Source: an uncultured Eubacterium sp.
GTDB taxonomy: Bacteria > Bacillota > Clostridia > Lachnospirales > Lachnospiraceae
Assembly: GCA_934317205.1 (NCBI GenBank)
Contig: CAKREL010000017.1
Coordinates: 1 to 31,263 of the forward strand
Reading direction: 5' to 3'
DNA length: 31,263 nt
The notes beneath the pieces are model-generated. The model did no database searches and had not been told where the DNA came from. It saw only the letters and a list, made by a program, of their open reading frames with translations. The position numbers and the translations under genes are program-made. The first letter of the stretch is position 1, and each line of letters starts with the position of its first letter. This document shows, one piece after another, positions 1 to 8,007 of this stretch.

Positions 1-252
1 ACACGTCATTTCCAGATCCTGATGCAGCTGCGTGAGATGGCCGGCGGCGGATTTGATTATAAGAGCATGGCTTCCAAAGCAGGTGTACCGGAGTTTGCTG
101 TACGGAAATATACCGGGCAGGCCCGGGCATTTGAAAGTCGGAGACTGGAAGAAATTGTACGGGAGTGTGTACAGACGGAAGAAAATATCAAAACTGGTCA
201 GATGGGAGATCAGCTTGCAGTAGAATTACTGATCATTTCCACGATGCAGTAA
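1..252 (+). CDS. holA: DNA polymerase III subunit delta, C-terminal part (partial)
   Basis: The reading frame is open from base 1 and ends with TAA at 250-252; the 5' part lies outside the window. The visible 83 residues match the helical collar domain at the end of the clamp-loader delta subunit. They show the usual pattern of a QIL..LREM helix, a 'VPEFAVRKYTGQAR' stretch, then a helix ending in 'ENIKTGQM' and a final 'LAVELLII'. In the family this domain joins delta to the clamp-loader ring, while the missing N-terminal part opens the beta clamp. The gene converges on rqcH and shares a bidirectional terminator with it. I am fairly sure of the family from the TG-x-M and ELL pattern, but the enzyme-like domain cannot be checked here. 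Confidence 0.85.
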   Translation, partial: TRHFQILMQLREMAGGGFDYKSMASKAGVPEFAVRKYTGQARAFESRRLEEIVRECVQTEENIKTGQMGDQLAVELLIISTMQ

Positions 253-282
253 TTCAGTTCATATGCACTAGTAAATCGGACA

Positions 283-320
283 TTCGCAATCCGCTTTCGC
301 TACTTTCTTATTCTGCGTTC
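283..320. repeat. Intergenic repeat, copy 1 (inverted partner at about 2169-2207)
   Basis: The core caatccgctttcgctact (287-304) is the exact reverse complement of 2186-2203. Similarity carries on for roughly ten further bases on each side, mostly with C/T or G/A differences and one gap. The two copies sit in the spacers on either side of rqcH, in opposite orientation. This looks like a short dispersed intergenic element; its function is unknown. Confidence 0.6.
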
Positions 321-357
321 AAAAAAAGAATCTGTCCGGTTTGGGCAGATTCTTTTT
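321..357. terminator. Bidirectional intrinsic terminator between holA and rqcH
   Basis: An 11-bp stem (327-337 pairs with 343-353, one G-U pair) has a 5-base loop, a run of T on its right and a run of A on its left. It can therefore stop transcripts from both directions, which fits its place between the convergent holA and rqcH genes. Confidence 0.85.
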
Positions 358-373
358 TAATAAAATTTAAAAA

Positions 374-2113
374 TTATTCTGAAACCAGTTTCAGTCCTGT
401 AATATCTGGTTGAATAGTGAGAGAGTAGTTTGTATAATAAACTACAAATCCCGGTTTTGCTTTATTTGGTTTCTTTACATTCTTTTTCTGTAGATAATCA
501 ATTTCTACTTTTTCGTTGCCGCGTCCTTTGGAATAAAAAGCAGCCAGGCGACCGGCTTCTTCAAAGGTACGATCCGGCATTTCACCAGTTTTGGTTTTCA
601 CAAGCACATGAGAACCTGGCATCCCTTTCGCATGGAACCACCAGTCATTTCCTTCTGCAAATTTGAAAGTCAGCTCATCGTTCTGGAAGTTATTTTTTCC
701 GACATAAATGTCAAATCCATCGCTAGAGCGGTAATGATACGGTTTGCTTTTACCTTGTGTCTTCTTTTTGGAATATTTGTGTTTGATATAACCACTTTCC
801 ATCATCTCTTCTTTGATCTGCTGCAAGTCAGCTTCTGTCTCTGCAATGTCAAGTGCAGTTGCAATAGAATCCAGATGATCAATTTCAAGTTGTGTATCCT
901 CAATCAGATCCGTCAGTGCCTCGTAAGTACGCTTCAATTTTGCATATCGGTCAAAATACTTTTTCGCATTATCCAGTGGCGAGATGGTATCGTCCAGAGG
1001 AATATGGATTGTTTCATTTGTATAGTAATTCAACGCATCAAATCCTTTGCAGCCTTCTTCCAGCTGATAACCATAAGTATGGATCAGTTCACCATACACT
1101 TTATATTTTTCCCGCTTTTCCGTATCCTTTAACTGCTTTTTCTGCAAATCATATTTTTTGCGGTTTCTTTCTAATAATGTATTGATCACATGACGCAGAT
1201 CTGCGGATTTCTGACGCATACGGGTGTAGAGACTGCGCTGCGCATAATAGTTTTCCAGTACTTCTGAGATAGAAGCATAAGGGATGATCGTATCAGAAGT
1301 GTAGGAGGTCAGCGGAATTGCCGCATACTCAATTGGTTCATCCTGATGCATAATAATATTCGGGTAAAAATGTCCCTCACGGATATCGGACATGGCAGCC
1401 AGAAAAACTTCTGTGAGTTTTTGCTGTTCAGATTCTGTCAGTGAAGCGCACGGAGCATCACCATCTACATCAGCTCGATAGCAGAATTCATTGGCAGCCA
1501 GAGGACTGATGCCGGTGTAAGAGGTATAAATTGCTTTTGCTGCACTGCACGGCTTTTGCAATGCATGTGTCATAAAATGATCTTTTGTTTCCACCAATGG
1601 ATTCGTTTTATCCTGCTGTGCCGGAATGAAATACGTGCGTCCTGGAAGTACCTCCCGGACAGAACTTACCTGTGCGGAAATATGCTTAATACTGTCAAGA
1701 ATCATATCATTTTCATCACAGAAAATGATGTTGCTGTGTTTTCCCATTAACTCAATGATTAGCTTTTTGTGTCTTAGATCACCCAGATCATCCAGATGTT
1801 CAATTTCAAATACAAGAATACGCTCCATACCCGGCTGGGTAATGGATATGATGCGCCCGTTTGCCACATGTTTTCGAAGCAGCATACAGAAATTTGGTGC
1901 TGTCATCGGACTTGGTTTATTTTTATCTGAAATATATACCAGTGGCAGTGATGCACTGGCAGACAAAAGCAGACGTTTCTGACCGGAAGTACCTTTTAAG
2001 GTGAGAAGTAATTCATCTTTTTCCGGCTGAGCAATTTTACTCAAACGTGCATTTATGAAATTTTCCTGTAATTCTTTTGCCAGACTGGCAACTACGATAC
2101 CATCAAGAGCCAT
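374..2113 (-). CDS. rqcH: RqcH / NFACT family ribosome quality control protein
   Basis: 579 residues. The family (RqcH, YloA, formerly Fbp or 'fibronectin-binding') binds obstructed 50S subunits carrying peptidyl-tRNA and recruits tRNA-Ala to add C-terminal alanine tails. Visible parts: an NFACT-N domain at the N-terminus (starting MALDGIVVASLAKEL), a helical and coiled-coil middle at about 280-430, and an NFACT-R domain at about 450-560 with 'SSDGFDIYVGKNN' and 'DWWFHAKGMPGSHV'. At positions 97-98, where Bacillus subtilis RqcH has Asp-Arg, this protein reads Glu-Arg ('PGMERILVF'). The ATG has a strong AGGAGG site (2119-2124 on the plus strand as cctcct). A possible minus-strand promoter is TTGCTC (2186-2181), 17 bp, TATAGG (2163-2158), with its -35 touching the intergenic repeat. 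In B. subtilis the homologue yloA also lies near yicC-remA-gmk-rpoZ. Confidence 0.93.
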   Translation of the reverse strand: MALDGIVVASLAKELQENFINARLSKIAQPEKDELLLTLKGTSGQKRLLLSASASLPLVYISDKNKPSPMTAPNFCMLLRKHVANGRIISITQPGMERILVFEIEHLDDLGDLRHKKLIIELMGKHSNIIFCDENDMILDSIKHISAQVSSVREVLPGRTYFIPAQQDKTNPLVETKDHFMTHALQKPCSAAKAIYTSYTGISPLAANEFCYRADVDGDAPCASLTESEQQKLTEVFLAAMSDIREGHFYPNIIMHQDEPIEYAAIPLTSYTSDTIIPYASISEVLENYYAQRSLYTRMRQKSADLRHVINTLLERNRKKYDLQKKQLKDTEKREKYKVYGELIHTYGYQLEEGCKGFDALNYYTNETIHIPLDDTISPLDNAKKYFDRYAKLKRTYEALTDLIEDTQLEIDHLDSIATALDIAETEADLQQIKEEMMESGYIKHKYSKKKTQGKSKPYHYRSSDGFDIYVGKNNFQNDELTFKFAEGNDWWFHAKGMPGSHVLVKTKTGEMPDRTFEEAGRLAAFYSKGRGNEKVEIDYLQKKNVKKPNKAKPGFVVYYTNYSLTIQPDITGLKLVSE

Positions 2114-2168
2114 AAAACTCCTCCTAACTTAACTGTTTGAATCATATTTTTACTTTTCCTATACTTGT

Positions 2169-2207
2169 GTAAGCACAGATGAGCAAGTAGCGAAAGCGGA
2201 TTGTAAA
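2169..2207. repeat. Intergenic repeat, copy 2 (inverted relative to copy 1)
   Basis: The core agtagcgaaagcggattg (2186-2203) is the perfect reverse complement of 287-304. Flanking bases are similar to copy 1 with mainly transition differences. The left edge overlaps the -35-like TTGCTC of a possible rqcH promoter on the minus strand. Confidence 0.6.
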
Positions 2208-2348
2208 TATCTGCTTTACCACAGTGATCCTATAGTAATTCCTTAGAAACAGATATGATTCGCTAATTTAGAATGGTAGCATGATTTGTATAAAAAAGCA
2301 AATTTAAACTGGAAAAAAAAGAAATGGTATGTTATTATATTGGATGTT

Positions 2349-2396
2349 TGACTACTGAAAAAAGATTTTTTGCGTAGTCACTGATAAAACAAGTGA
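2349..2396. promoter_or_regulatory. Nested inverted repeats upstream of the MATE gene, possible operator or leader hairpin
   Basis: tgactac (2349-2355) pairs with gtagtca (2374-2380), and the A6 and T6 runs inside can also pair. A second, overlapping dyad is tcact (2378-2382) with agtga (2392-2396). If transcription starts near 2345 (from TATTAT at 2333-2338), both dyads lie in the first 50 bases of the transcript, where a repressor operator or mRNA hairpin would act. Exporter genes of this kind are often controlled by MarR-type repressors, but no regulator gene is adjacent. Confidence 0.4.
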
Positions 2397-2426
2397 TTAT
2401 AGAGATGACAGAAAGGAGTTTTTATA

Positions 2427-3809
2427 ATGCCAACAGAAGAGAAAAATCCTCTTGCAAGTCAAAAAGTAGGTTCCCTGATTTTGAAATTTACGATTCCTGC
2501 CATCATTAGTATGATGGTAAGTTCTTTATATAATATCGTGGATCAGATTTTTATTGGTCAAGGCGTTGGTATGCTTGGTAATGCTGCAACAAATATTGCA
2601 TTTCCGGTAAATATCATTTGTACGGCTGTAGCACTTTTGCTTGGAATCGGAAGTGCGTCCAATTACAATCTGAAGTCTGGTGCGGGGCATACAGAAGAGG
2701 CCAAAAACTATGCCGGTAACGGTCTGACTATGCTTGCATTATGTGGAGTGATCATTACCACTGTAACATTGTTATTTTTGACTCCGCTTATGCATGTTTT
2801 CGGAGCAACCAAAGAAGTGCTGCCGTATGCCATTGATTACACGGGCATCACAGCCATCGGTGTACCATTCCTGACACTGACCACCGGTGGATGCCATCTG
2901 GTGCGTGCGGACAGAAGCCCTTCCTTTTCCATGGCCTGTATGCTGACAGGTGCAATTATCAATACAATCCTTGATCCACTGTTTATCTTTGCTTGTGACT
3001 GGGGAATCAAAGGTGCTGCCTGGGCAACTGTTCTGGGGCAGGTTGTTTCTGGTATTATGATCCTTATATATTTCTGGAGATTTTCCAAAATGAAATTGAC
3101 CCGTCAGCAATTGATTCCAAAAGGAAAGTATCTCAGAGAAATTGCTGCACTCGGGCTTGCATCCGGAATTAATCAGGTGGCTATGGCTATTATTCAGATT
3201 GCAATGAACAATATCTTGCGTAAATATGGAGCAGCTTCCAATTACGGAGCCGATATTCCAATTGCCTGTGCCGGTATTATTTCCAAAGTAAATATGATCT
3301 TCATGTCAATTGGAATTGGCATTTCACAGGGATGTCAGCCGATTTTCGGATTTAATTACGGAGCTGAAAAGTTTGACCGGGTACGGGAGACCTATATGAA
3401 ATCAGCGGGAGCAGCTGTTATTTCCGGTATTGTATTTTTTGCGTGTTTCCAGTTGTTTCCACGTCAGATTATTTCACTATTCGGAGGTGGAAGCGAGGCG
3501 TATTTCCAATTTGCAGAACGATATTTCCGGATTTTTATGTTTATGACATTTATCAATGGTATTCAGCCAATGTCTTCTGGATTTTTCACTTCTATCGGAA
3601 AGGCAAAACTTGGTATGATCGTGTCTCTGACTCGTCAGATTATGTTTTTACTTCCATTGATTCTGATCCTTCCTCTTTTTATGGGAATCGATGGCGTTAT
3701 GTATGCTGGGCCGATTGCAGATTTGGCTGCTGCTGTTATTACGATATGGTTTGTATATCTTCAGTTCAAAGATATGCAACAAAAAGAATCCACTATAAAA
3801 TGTTCATAA
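2427..3809 (+). CDS. MATE family efflux transporter
   Basis: 460 residues with about 12 hydrophobic segments in two similar halves, the layout of the multidrug and toxin extrusion family. These exchange cations (Na+ or H+) for drugs or metabolites at the cytoplasmic membrane. The start 'NPLASQKVGSLILKFTIPAIISMMVSSLYNIVDQIFIGQGVG' pattern (read in pieces at residues 7-47) is typical, as is 'QGCQPIFGFNYGA' at the start of the second half. The ATG follows a good GAAAGGAG site. It has its own spacer on both sides and separates rqcH from the yicC operon, so it is probably a single-gene unit. It is closest in type to MepA/DinF-like exporters; the substrate cannot be predicted. Confidence 0.92.
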   Translation: MPTEEKNPLASQKVGSLILKFTIPAIISMMVSSLYNIVDQIFIGQGVGMLGNAATNIAFPVNIICTAVALLLGIGSASNYNLKSGAGHTEEAKNYAGNGLTMLALCGVIITTVTLLFLTPLMHVFGATKEVLPYAIDYTGITAIGVPFLTLTTGGCHLVRADRSPSFSMACMLTGAIINTILDPLFIFACDWGIKGAAWATVLGQVVSGIMILIYFWRFSKMKLTRQQLIPKGKYLREIAALGLASGINQVAMAIIQIAMNNILRKYGAASNYGADIPIACAGIISKVNMIFMSIGIGISQGCQPIFGFNYGAEKFDRVRETYMKSAGAAVISGIVFFACFQLFPRQIISLFGGGSEAYFQFAERYFRIFMFMTFINGIQPMSSGFFTSIGKAKLGMIVSLTRQIMFLLPLILILPLFMGIDGVMYAGPIADLAAAVITIWFVYLQFKDMQQKESTIKCS

Positions 3810-3826
3810 TTGAAATGCAGAAATAT

Positions 3827-3855
3827 TTGACTTCCGTCAAAAAACATTTTATAAT
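3827..3855 (+). promoter_or_regulatory. Sigma-A promoter of the yicC-remA-gmk-rpoZ operon
   Basis: TTGACT (3827-3832) and a perfect TATAAT (3850-3855) are separated by exactly 17 bp, just after the MATE gene. The predicted start near 3862 gives a leader of about 60 bases. Confidence 0.85.
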
Positions 3856-3921
3856 GAATTGATTATGCAGAGCAGAAGGCTTCTGTATAAACAGAATTCG
3901 AGATAAAGCAGGTGCAGACAA

Positions 3922-4800
3922 ATGATAAAAAGTATGACAGGATTTGGTCGCTGTGAACTTTCCAATGAAAAGAGAAAAATCACCGTTGAGTTAAAATCCG
4001 TAAACCACAGATACCTCGATATAAATATTCGCATGCCGAAGAAACTTAATTTTTTCGAGGCAGCCATCCGCAGTCTCCTGAAAGAATATATGCAACGTGG
4101 AAAAGTGGATGTATTTATCAGCTACGAAGATTTTTCTGAGCAGACAATGGCTGTGAAGTACAATGCAGCAATTGCCAGAGAGTACCTTGGCTATCTGCAG
4201 CAGATGGCAGATGAATTTAATCTGGAAAATGATATCAGAGTCAGCACATTGTCCAGATATCCGGAAGTGCTTACAATGGAAGAACAGGCGCCGGATGAAG
4301 AAGAACTCTGGTCTCAACTTGAGAGAACCATTCGCAATGCGTGTGTTCAATTTGCAGATACCCGTTCTGCGGAAGGAGAGCATCTAAAGCAGGATCTGGT
4401 AGAAAAATTGTATCACATGAGAACTAATGTCAGTAAAGTTGAGGAACGTGCTCCTGAGATTCTGAAAGAATACCGTGCAAAACTGGAAGAAAAAGTACAG
4501 GAACTGCTTGGAGATACCCAGATAGATGAGGCGCGACTGTCCACTGAGATTATTCTGTTTGCAGATAAAATATGTACAGATGAAGAAACGGTTCGCCTGA
4601 AAAGTCATATTACATCTATGCTAAATGCCTTGGATGGAAACGAAGGAATTGGACGCAAACTTGATTTTATTGCTCAGGAGATGAATCGTGAAGCAAATAC
4701 AATTCTTTCCAAGTCAAACGATCTGGAGACTTCTGGTATCGCGATCGAGTTAAAAACGGAAATTGAAAAAGTTCGGGAACAAATTCAGAACATTGAGTAA
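3922..4800 (+). CDS. YicC/YloC family endoribonuclease
   Basis: 292 residues, the normal length for the family. The start 'MIKSMTGFGR' and 'ELKSVNHRYLDI' (about 27-35) are hallmarks of the YicC N-terminal domain, and the end carries the DUF1732 region ('ETVRLKSHI', then 'GRKLDFIAQEMNREANTI' and 'SNDLETSGIAIELKTEIEKVREQI' read in parts). Escherichia coli YicC is an RNA endonuclease reported to cleave small RNAs such as RyhB; the Bacillus name is YloC. The gene is first in an operon with remA, gmk and rpoZ, the same order as in Bacillus subtilis. The ribosome binding site is modest (AGGTG). Confidence 0.93.
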   Translation: MIKSMTGFGRCELSNEKRKITVELKSVNHRYLDINIRMPKKLNFFEAAIRSLLKEYMQRGKVDVFISYEDFSEQTMAVKYNAAIAREYLGYLQQMADEFNLENDIRVSTLSRYPEVLTMEEQAPDEEELWSQLERTIRNACVQFADTRSAEGEHLKQDLVEKLYHMRTNVSKVEERAPEILKEYRAKLEEKVQELLGDTQIDEARLSTEIILFADKICTDEETVRLKSHITSMLNALDGNEGIGRKLDFIAQEMNREANTILSKSNDLETSGIAIELKTEIEKVREQIQNIE

Positions 4801-4811
4801 AAGGAGAATGC

Positions 4812-5075
4812 ATGGCAGGATTGATTAATATCGGTTTTGGTAATGTTGTAAATACAGATAAAATCGTAACCATCATTAATCCGGATTCCGCACCGGCCAA
4901 ACGCATCGTTCAAAAGGCAAAAGAATCCGAACGAATCGTGGATGCCACTCAGGGCAGAAGAACAAAAAGTATTATACTGACTGACAGTGAACATGTGATA
5001 TTATCTGCACTTCAGCCGGATACATTGGCTGGCAGATTTCAAAATACAAAAGAGCATTCAAAAGAAATGCTGTAA
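4812..5075 (+). CDS. remA: Extracellular matrix regulator RemA (DUF370)
   Basis: 87 residues, the full length of the RemA family. The start 'INIGFGNVVNTDKIVTIINPDSAPAKR' (residues 5-31, in parts) is characteristic, with later 'RRTKSIILTDSEHVILS'. In B. subtilis, RemA is a DNA-binding protein that activates biofilm matrix and osmoprotection genes. It forms ring-like oligomers that wrap DNA. The gene begins 11 bases after yicC with an AAGGAG site. Another ATG at 4808 is out of frame. Its place between yicC and gmk matches the Bacillus ylzA locus, which supports the call. Confidence 0.93.
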   Translation: MAGLINIGFGNVVNTDKIVTIINPDSAPAKRIVQKAKESERIVDATQGRRTKSIILTDSEHVILSALQPDTLAGRFQNTKEHSKEML

Positions 5076-5094
5076 AGAGGAGATTGATTGAGTC

Positions 5095-5736
5095 ATGGCA
5101 GATTCAGGTTTTTTAATTGTAATATCTGGATTTTCAGGTTCTGGAAAGGGTACAATCATGAAAGAACTGATTGCTCGTTATCCGGAAGAATACGCATTAT
5201 CTATCTCAGCAACCACACGCGGACCGCGTGAGGGAGAGCAGGATGGAAGAGAATACTTTTTCAAGACAAAAGAAGAATTTCTCACAATGATCGAACATGA
5301 TGAGCTTTTAGAGCATGCACAGTATGTGGAAAATTATTATGGTACACCGAAAGCTTATGTTGAAGAACAGCTGGAGGCAAACAAAAATGTAATCCTTGAG
5401 ATTGAAATTCAGGGTGCACTAAAAATCAAAGAGCAGTTTCCGCAGACATTGCTGCTGTTTGTTACACCCCCATCCGCGCAGATTTTAAAAGAACGTCTGA
5501 CCGGTCGCGGTACAGAGACGGAAGAAGTTATTAATTCCAGACTGGCCAGAGCCATTGAGGAAGCAGACGGATGTGAGGTATATGATTATCTGGTCATTAA
5601 TGATGAACTGGATGAAGCAGTAGAACATGTACATCAAATTATTCGAAGTGAACATCAGCGTATGCAACATAACCTGAATACCATTGAGACAATAAAAAAT
5701 GATTTAAAACAGTTTGTGAAAGGAGATTTATCATGA
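5095..5736 (+). CDS. gmk: Guanylate kinase
   Basis: 213 residues. Converts GMP and ATP to GDP and ADP in the cytoplasm, feeding GTP, dGTP and (p)ppGpp pools. The P-loop GFSGSGKGT is at residues 12-20, followed by the GMP-binding pattern 'SATTRGPREGEQDGREYFF' and 'YGTPKAYVEEQL'. The start ATG is 12 bases after a GAGGAG site, a long but workable spacing; a stop codon lies in frame just upstream, so no earlier start is possible. It overlaps rpoZ by four bases (ATGA), implying coupled translation. Confidence 0.96.
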   Translation: MADSGFLIVISGFSGSGKGTIMKELIARYPEEYALSISATTRGPREGEQDGREYFFKTKEEFLTMIEHDELLEHAQYVENYYGTPKAYVEEQLEANKNVILEIEIQGALKIKEQFPQTLLLFVTPPSAQILKERLTGRGTETEEVINSRLARAIEEADGCEVYDYLVINDELDEAVEHVHQIIRSEHQRMQHNLNTIETIKNDLKQFVKGDLS

Positions 5737-5993
5737 TACATCCATCTTATAATGAATTAATGAAAGTCGTAAATAATAATGCTGAGTATGGCGAAGAGCC
5801 GGTTGTAAACAGCCGTTATTCCATTGTGATCGCATCTGCAAAACGTGCGCGTCAGATCATTGGCGGAGCTGAGCCGACTGTTCCAAACGCAGCAGGAAAG
5901 AAACCATTATCTATCGCAGTAGAGGAGTTATATACTGGAAATGTTAAAATTCTCGGCGAAGATGATGATGTAAAAGAAGAGGGTGACCGTTAG
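5733..5993 (+). CDS. rpoZ: DNA-directed RNA polymerase subunit omega
   Basis: 86 residues. The omega subunit binds beta-prime and helps assemble RNA polymerase. It shows the family core 'YSIVIASAKRARQI' (about 29-42) and 'KPLSIAVEELYTGNVKI' (about 58-74), ending in an acidic tail. Its ATG overlaps the gmk stop and has an AAAGGAG site inside gmk. Gmk followed by rpoZ is a common firmicute order. Confidence 0.95.
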   Translation: MIHPSYNELMKVVNNNAEYGEEPVVNSRYSIVIASAKRARQIIGGAEPTVPNAAGKKPLSIAVEELYTGNVKILGEDDDVKEEGDR

Positions 5994-6012
5994 GTTATGT
6001 TCCCTGATCCAC

Positions 6013-6047
6013 ATGCTGCCTTCCCGAAGGCAGCATTGTTATTTATA
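6013..6047 (+). terminator. Hairpin terminator after rpoZ (weak T tract)
   Basis: An 11-bp perfect stem (6013-6023 with 6026-6036) closes on a two-base loop, in practice four or more unpaired bases. It is followed by an interrupted T-rich stretch. It probably ends or thins transcription before rimO, which lies only 26 bases further on. Confidence 0.65.
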
Positions 6048-6072
6048 TGATGATTTTTAATGGAGGAACCAA

Positions 6073-7395
6073 ATGAAAGTATTATTTATTTCACTTGGCT
6101 GTGATAAAAACCTTGTTGATTCTGAATTTATGCTTGGCAAACTGACCAAACACAAATTTATGGTGACTGACAATGAGACAGAAGCAGATGTCATTGTAGT
6201 AAATACCTGCTGCTTTATTCATGATGCAAAAGAAGAAAGCATTCAGTCTATACTTGACATGGCTCAGTATCGTATAAACGGTTCCTGTAAAGCATTGATT
6301 GTCTGCGGATGTTTGGCAGAACGTTATCGGGATGAAATATTAAAAGAAATTCCGGAAGTAGATGCGGTACTTGGAACTAATTCCACAGAGCAGATTTGTA
6401 ATGCTATCGAAAAGGTTCTGCTGGGAGAAAAATATGAGGCTTATGAGCCGTTGACTGGAATTGAGACACATGAGGCTAAACGAAGTGTTTCCACTGGCGG
6501 ACATTATGCACATTTAAAAATCGCTGAGGGATGCAGCAAACATTGTACATATTGTATTATTCCTTCCATCCGTGGTGATTTCCGTTCTGTTCCAATGGAA
6601 GAAATTCTAAGTCAGGCCAGAGATCTTGCAGAAGCAGGTGTCAAGGAACTGATTTTAGTTGCACAGGAGACAACACTTTACGGAATTGATCTGTATGGTA
6701 AAAAATCCTTACATATCCTGCTCAATGAGTTAAACAAAATTTCAGGTATTTACTGGATCCGTCTGATGTATTGCTATCCGGAAGAAATTTACGATGAACT
6801 GATTGAAGCAATTCGCGATAACGAAAAAGTATGTCATTACATTGATATGCCGATTCAACACATCAATTCCGATATTTTAAAACGTATGGGTAGGAAGACA
6901 AATCGTGAAATGCTGGAAGAAAAGATTGCAGCGTTACGAGCTGCAATTCCGGATATTGCAATTCGTACCACACTGATCTGTGGATTTCCGGGTGAGACAC
7001 CAGAGCAGCATGAAGAACTAATGGAATTTTTAAATGAGACAGAATTTGACCGTCTCGGTGCATTTACTTATTCTCCGGAAGAAAATACGCCCGCAGCTAC
7101 CTTTGATGATCAGGTAGAAGAATCTGTCAAGGAAGACTGGCAAGCTGATGTTATGGAGCTTCAGGAAGAAATTATTCTGGATAAAAACGAAACCATGATC
7201 GGACAGGAAATTCTGGTTATGATTGAAGGAAAAGTGTCGGATGAGAATGCATATGTGGGAAGAAGCTATCGTGATGCTCCGGATATTGACGGCCTTGTTT
7301 TTATAAATACAGACGTGGAACTGGTGAGCGGGGATTTTGCAAAGGTTCGCATTACAGGTGCATATGAATATGATCTGATTGGTGAACTGATTTGA
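6073..7395 (+). CDS. rimO: Ribosomal protein S12 methylthiotransferase RimO
   Basis: 440 residues. RimO adds a methylthio group to a conserved aspartate of ribosomal protein S12, using two 4Fe-4S clusters and S-adenosylmethionine. The N-terminal cluster ligands are C10, C46 and C80; the radical SAM motif is C154-x3-C158-x2-C161 ('EGCSKHCTYCIIP'); and a TRAM domain ends the protein (about 375-440). 'SLGCDKNLVDSE' and 'GDFRSVPMEEI' fit RimO rather than the tRNA enzyme MiaB. It has a strong TGGAGGA site and is followed after 19 bases by pgsA. Confidence 0.95.
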   Translation: MKVLFISLGCDKNLVDSEFMLGKLTKHKFMVTDNETEADVIVVNTCCFIHDAKEESIQSILDMAQYRINGSCKALIVCGCLAERYRDEILKEIPEVDAVLGTNSTEQICNAIEKVLLGEKYEAYEPLTGIETHEAKRSVSTGGHYAHLKIAEGCSKHCTYCIIPSIRGDFRSVPMEEILSQARDLAEAGVKELILVAQETTLYGIDLYGKKSLHILLNELNKISGIYWIRLMYCYPEEIYDELIEAIRDNEKVCHYIDMPIQHINSDILKRMGRKTNREMLEEKIAALRAAIPDIAIRTTLICGFPGETPEQHEELMEFLNETEFDRLGAFTYSPEENTPAATFDDQVEESVKEDWQADVMELQEEIILDKNETMIGQEILVMIEGKVSDENAYVGRSYRDAPDIDGLVFINTDVELVSGDFAKVRITGAYEYDLIGELI

Positions 7396-7414
7396 TACGT
7401 GATAGGAGGAACTT

Positions 7415-7978
7415 ATGAATTTACCTAATAAACTTACAATTTTTCGTGTGATTTTAATTCCGTTTTTTGTATTTTTTCTGTTGACGGATGTACTTGGCGC
7501 ATCTGGTGATTATCTGGCTCTTGTTATTTTTATTGTGGCCAGTCTGACTGACATGTTAGATGGAAAAATTGCCAGAAAGTACAATCTTGTTACAAATTTT
7601 GGAAAGTTTATGGATCCATTGGCAGATAAACTTCTGGTATGTTCCGCTATGATCTGTCTGGTAGAGCTGAAATTACTGCCGGCATGGATTGTAATAATTA
7701 TCATTGCCCGTGAATTTATTATTAGTGGATTTCGACTTATTGCTGCGGAACATCAGATTGTTATCGCAGCAAGTATGTGGGGCAAATTTAAAACAACATT
7801 CCAGATGTCCATGATTATTTTGCTGATACTGAATATGAATGCTGACGTCTATGTAGCTGGCGTTGGTGTTATTCATGTATTGGCATTGATTGCAACTTAT
7901 GTGGCACTGGTTCTGACCATTGTGTCTCTTATTGATTATCTCTGCAAAAATAAAGCAGTTTTGAAAGAACAGGATTAA
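7415..7978 (+). CDS. pgsA: CDP-diacylglycerol--glycerol-3-phosphate 3-phosphatidyltransferase
   Basis: 187 residues with about five membrane segments. Makes phosphatidylglycerol phosphate from CDP-diacylglycerol and glycerol 3-phosphate, the first committed step to phosphatidylglycerol and cardiolipin. The CDP-alcohol phosphotransferase motif is complete: D46, D49-G50, A53-R54, G63, D67 and D71. The start 'MNLPNKLTIFRVILIPFF' is typical of PgsA. AGGAGG precedes the ATG. RimO followed by PgsA is a usual order in clostridia. Confidence 0.95.
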   Translation: MNLPNKLTIFRVILIPFFVFFLLTDVLGASGDYLALVIFIVASLTDMLDGKIARKYNLVTNFGKFMDPLADKLLVCSAMICLVELKLLPAWIVIIIIAREFIISGFRLIAAEHQIVIAASMWGKFKTTFQMSMIILLILNMNADVYVAGVGVIHVLALIATYVALVLTIVSLIDYLCKNKAVLKEQD

Positions 7979-8007
7979 AAAATTAACTACTATTTAGGAG
8001 GTCCGCT

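Larger units (their letters stand above)
2114..2426. other. Divergent intergenic spacer between rqcH and the MATE gene
   Basis: This 313-bp stretch has no credible gene. It holds the rqcH ribosome binding site and a possible rqcH promoter (2158-2186, minus strand), the second copy of the intergenic repeat, an AT-rich stretch with a possible MATE promoter (TGGAAA at 2310, 17 bp, TATTAT at 2333-2338), and a pair of inverted repeats at 2349-2396. Bases about 2208-2300 show nothing I can name. Confidence 0.6.

Noticed and set aside
608..1132. Long open frame on the plus strand inside rqcH
   Set aside because: It is antisense to the strongly conserved RqcH protein, has no family likeness and no ribosome binding site. 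Similar long antisense frames at 13403-13909 and 21715-22239 (minus) were rejected for the same reasons.
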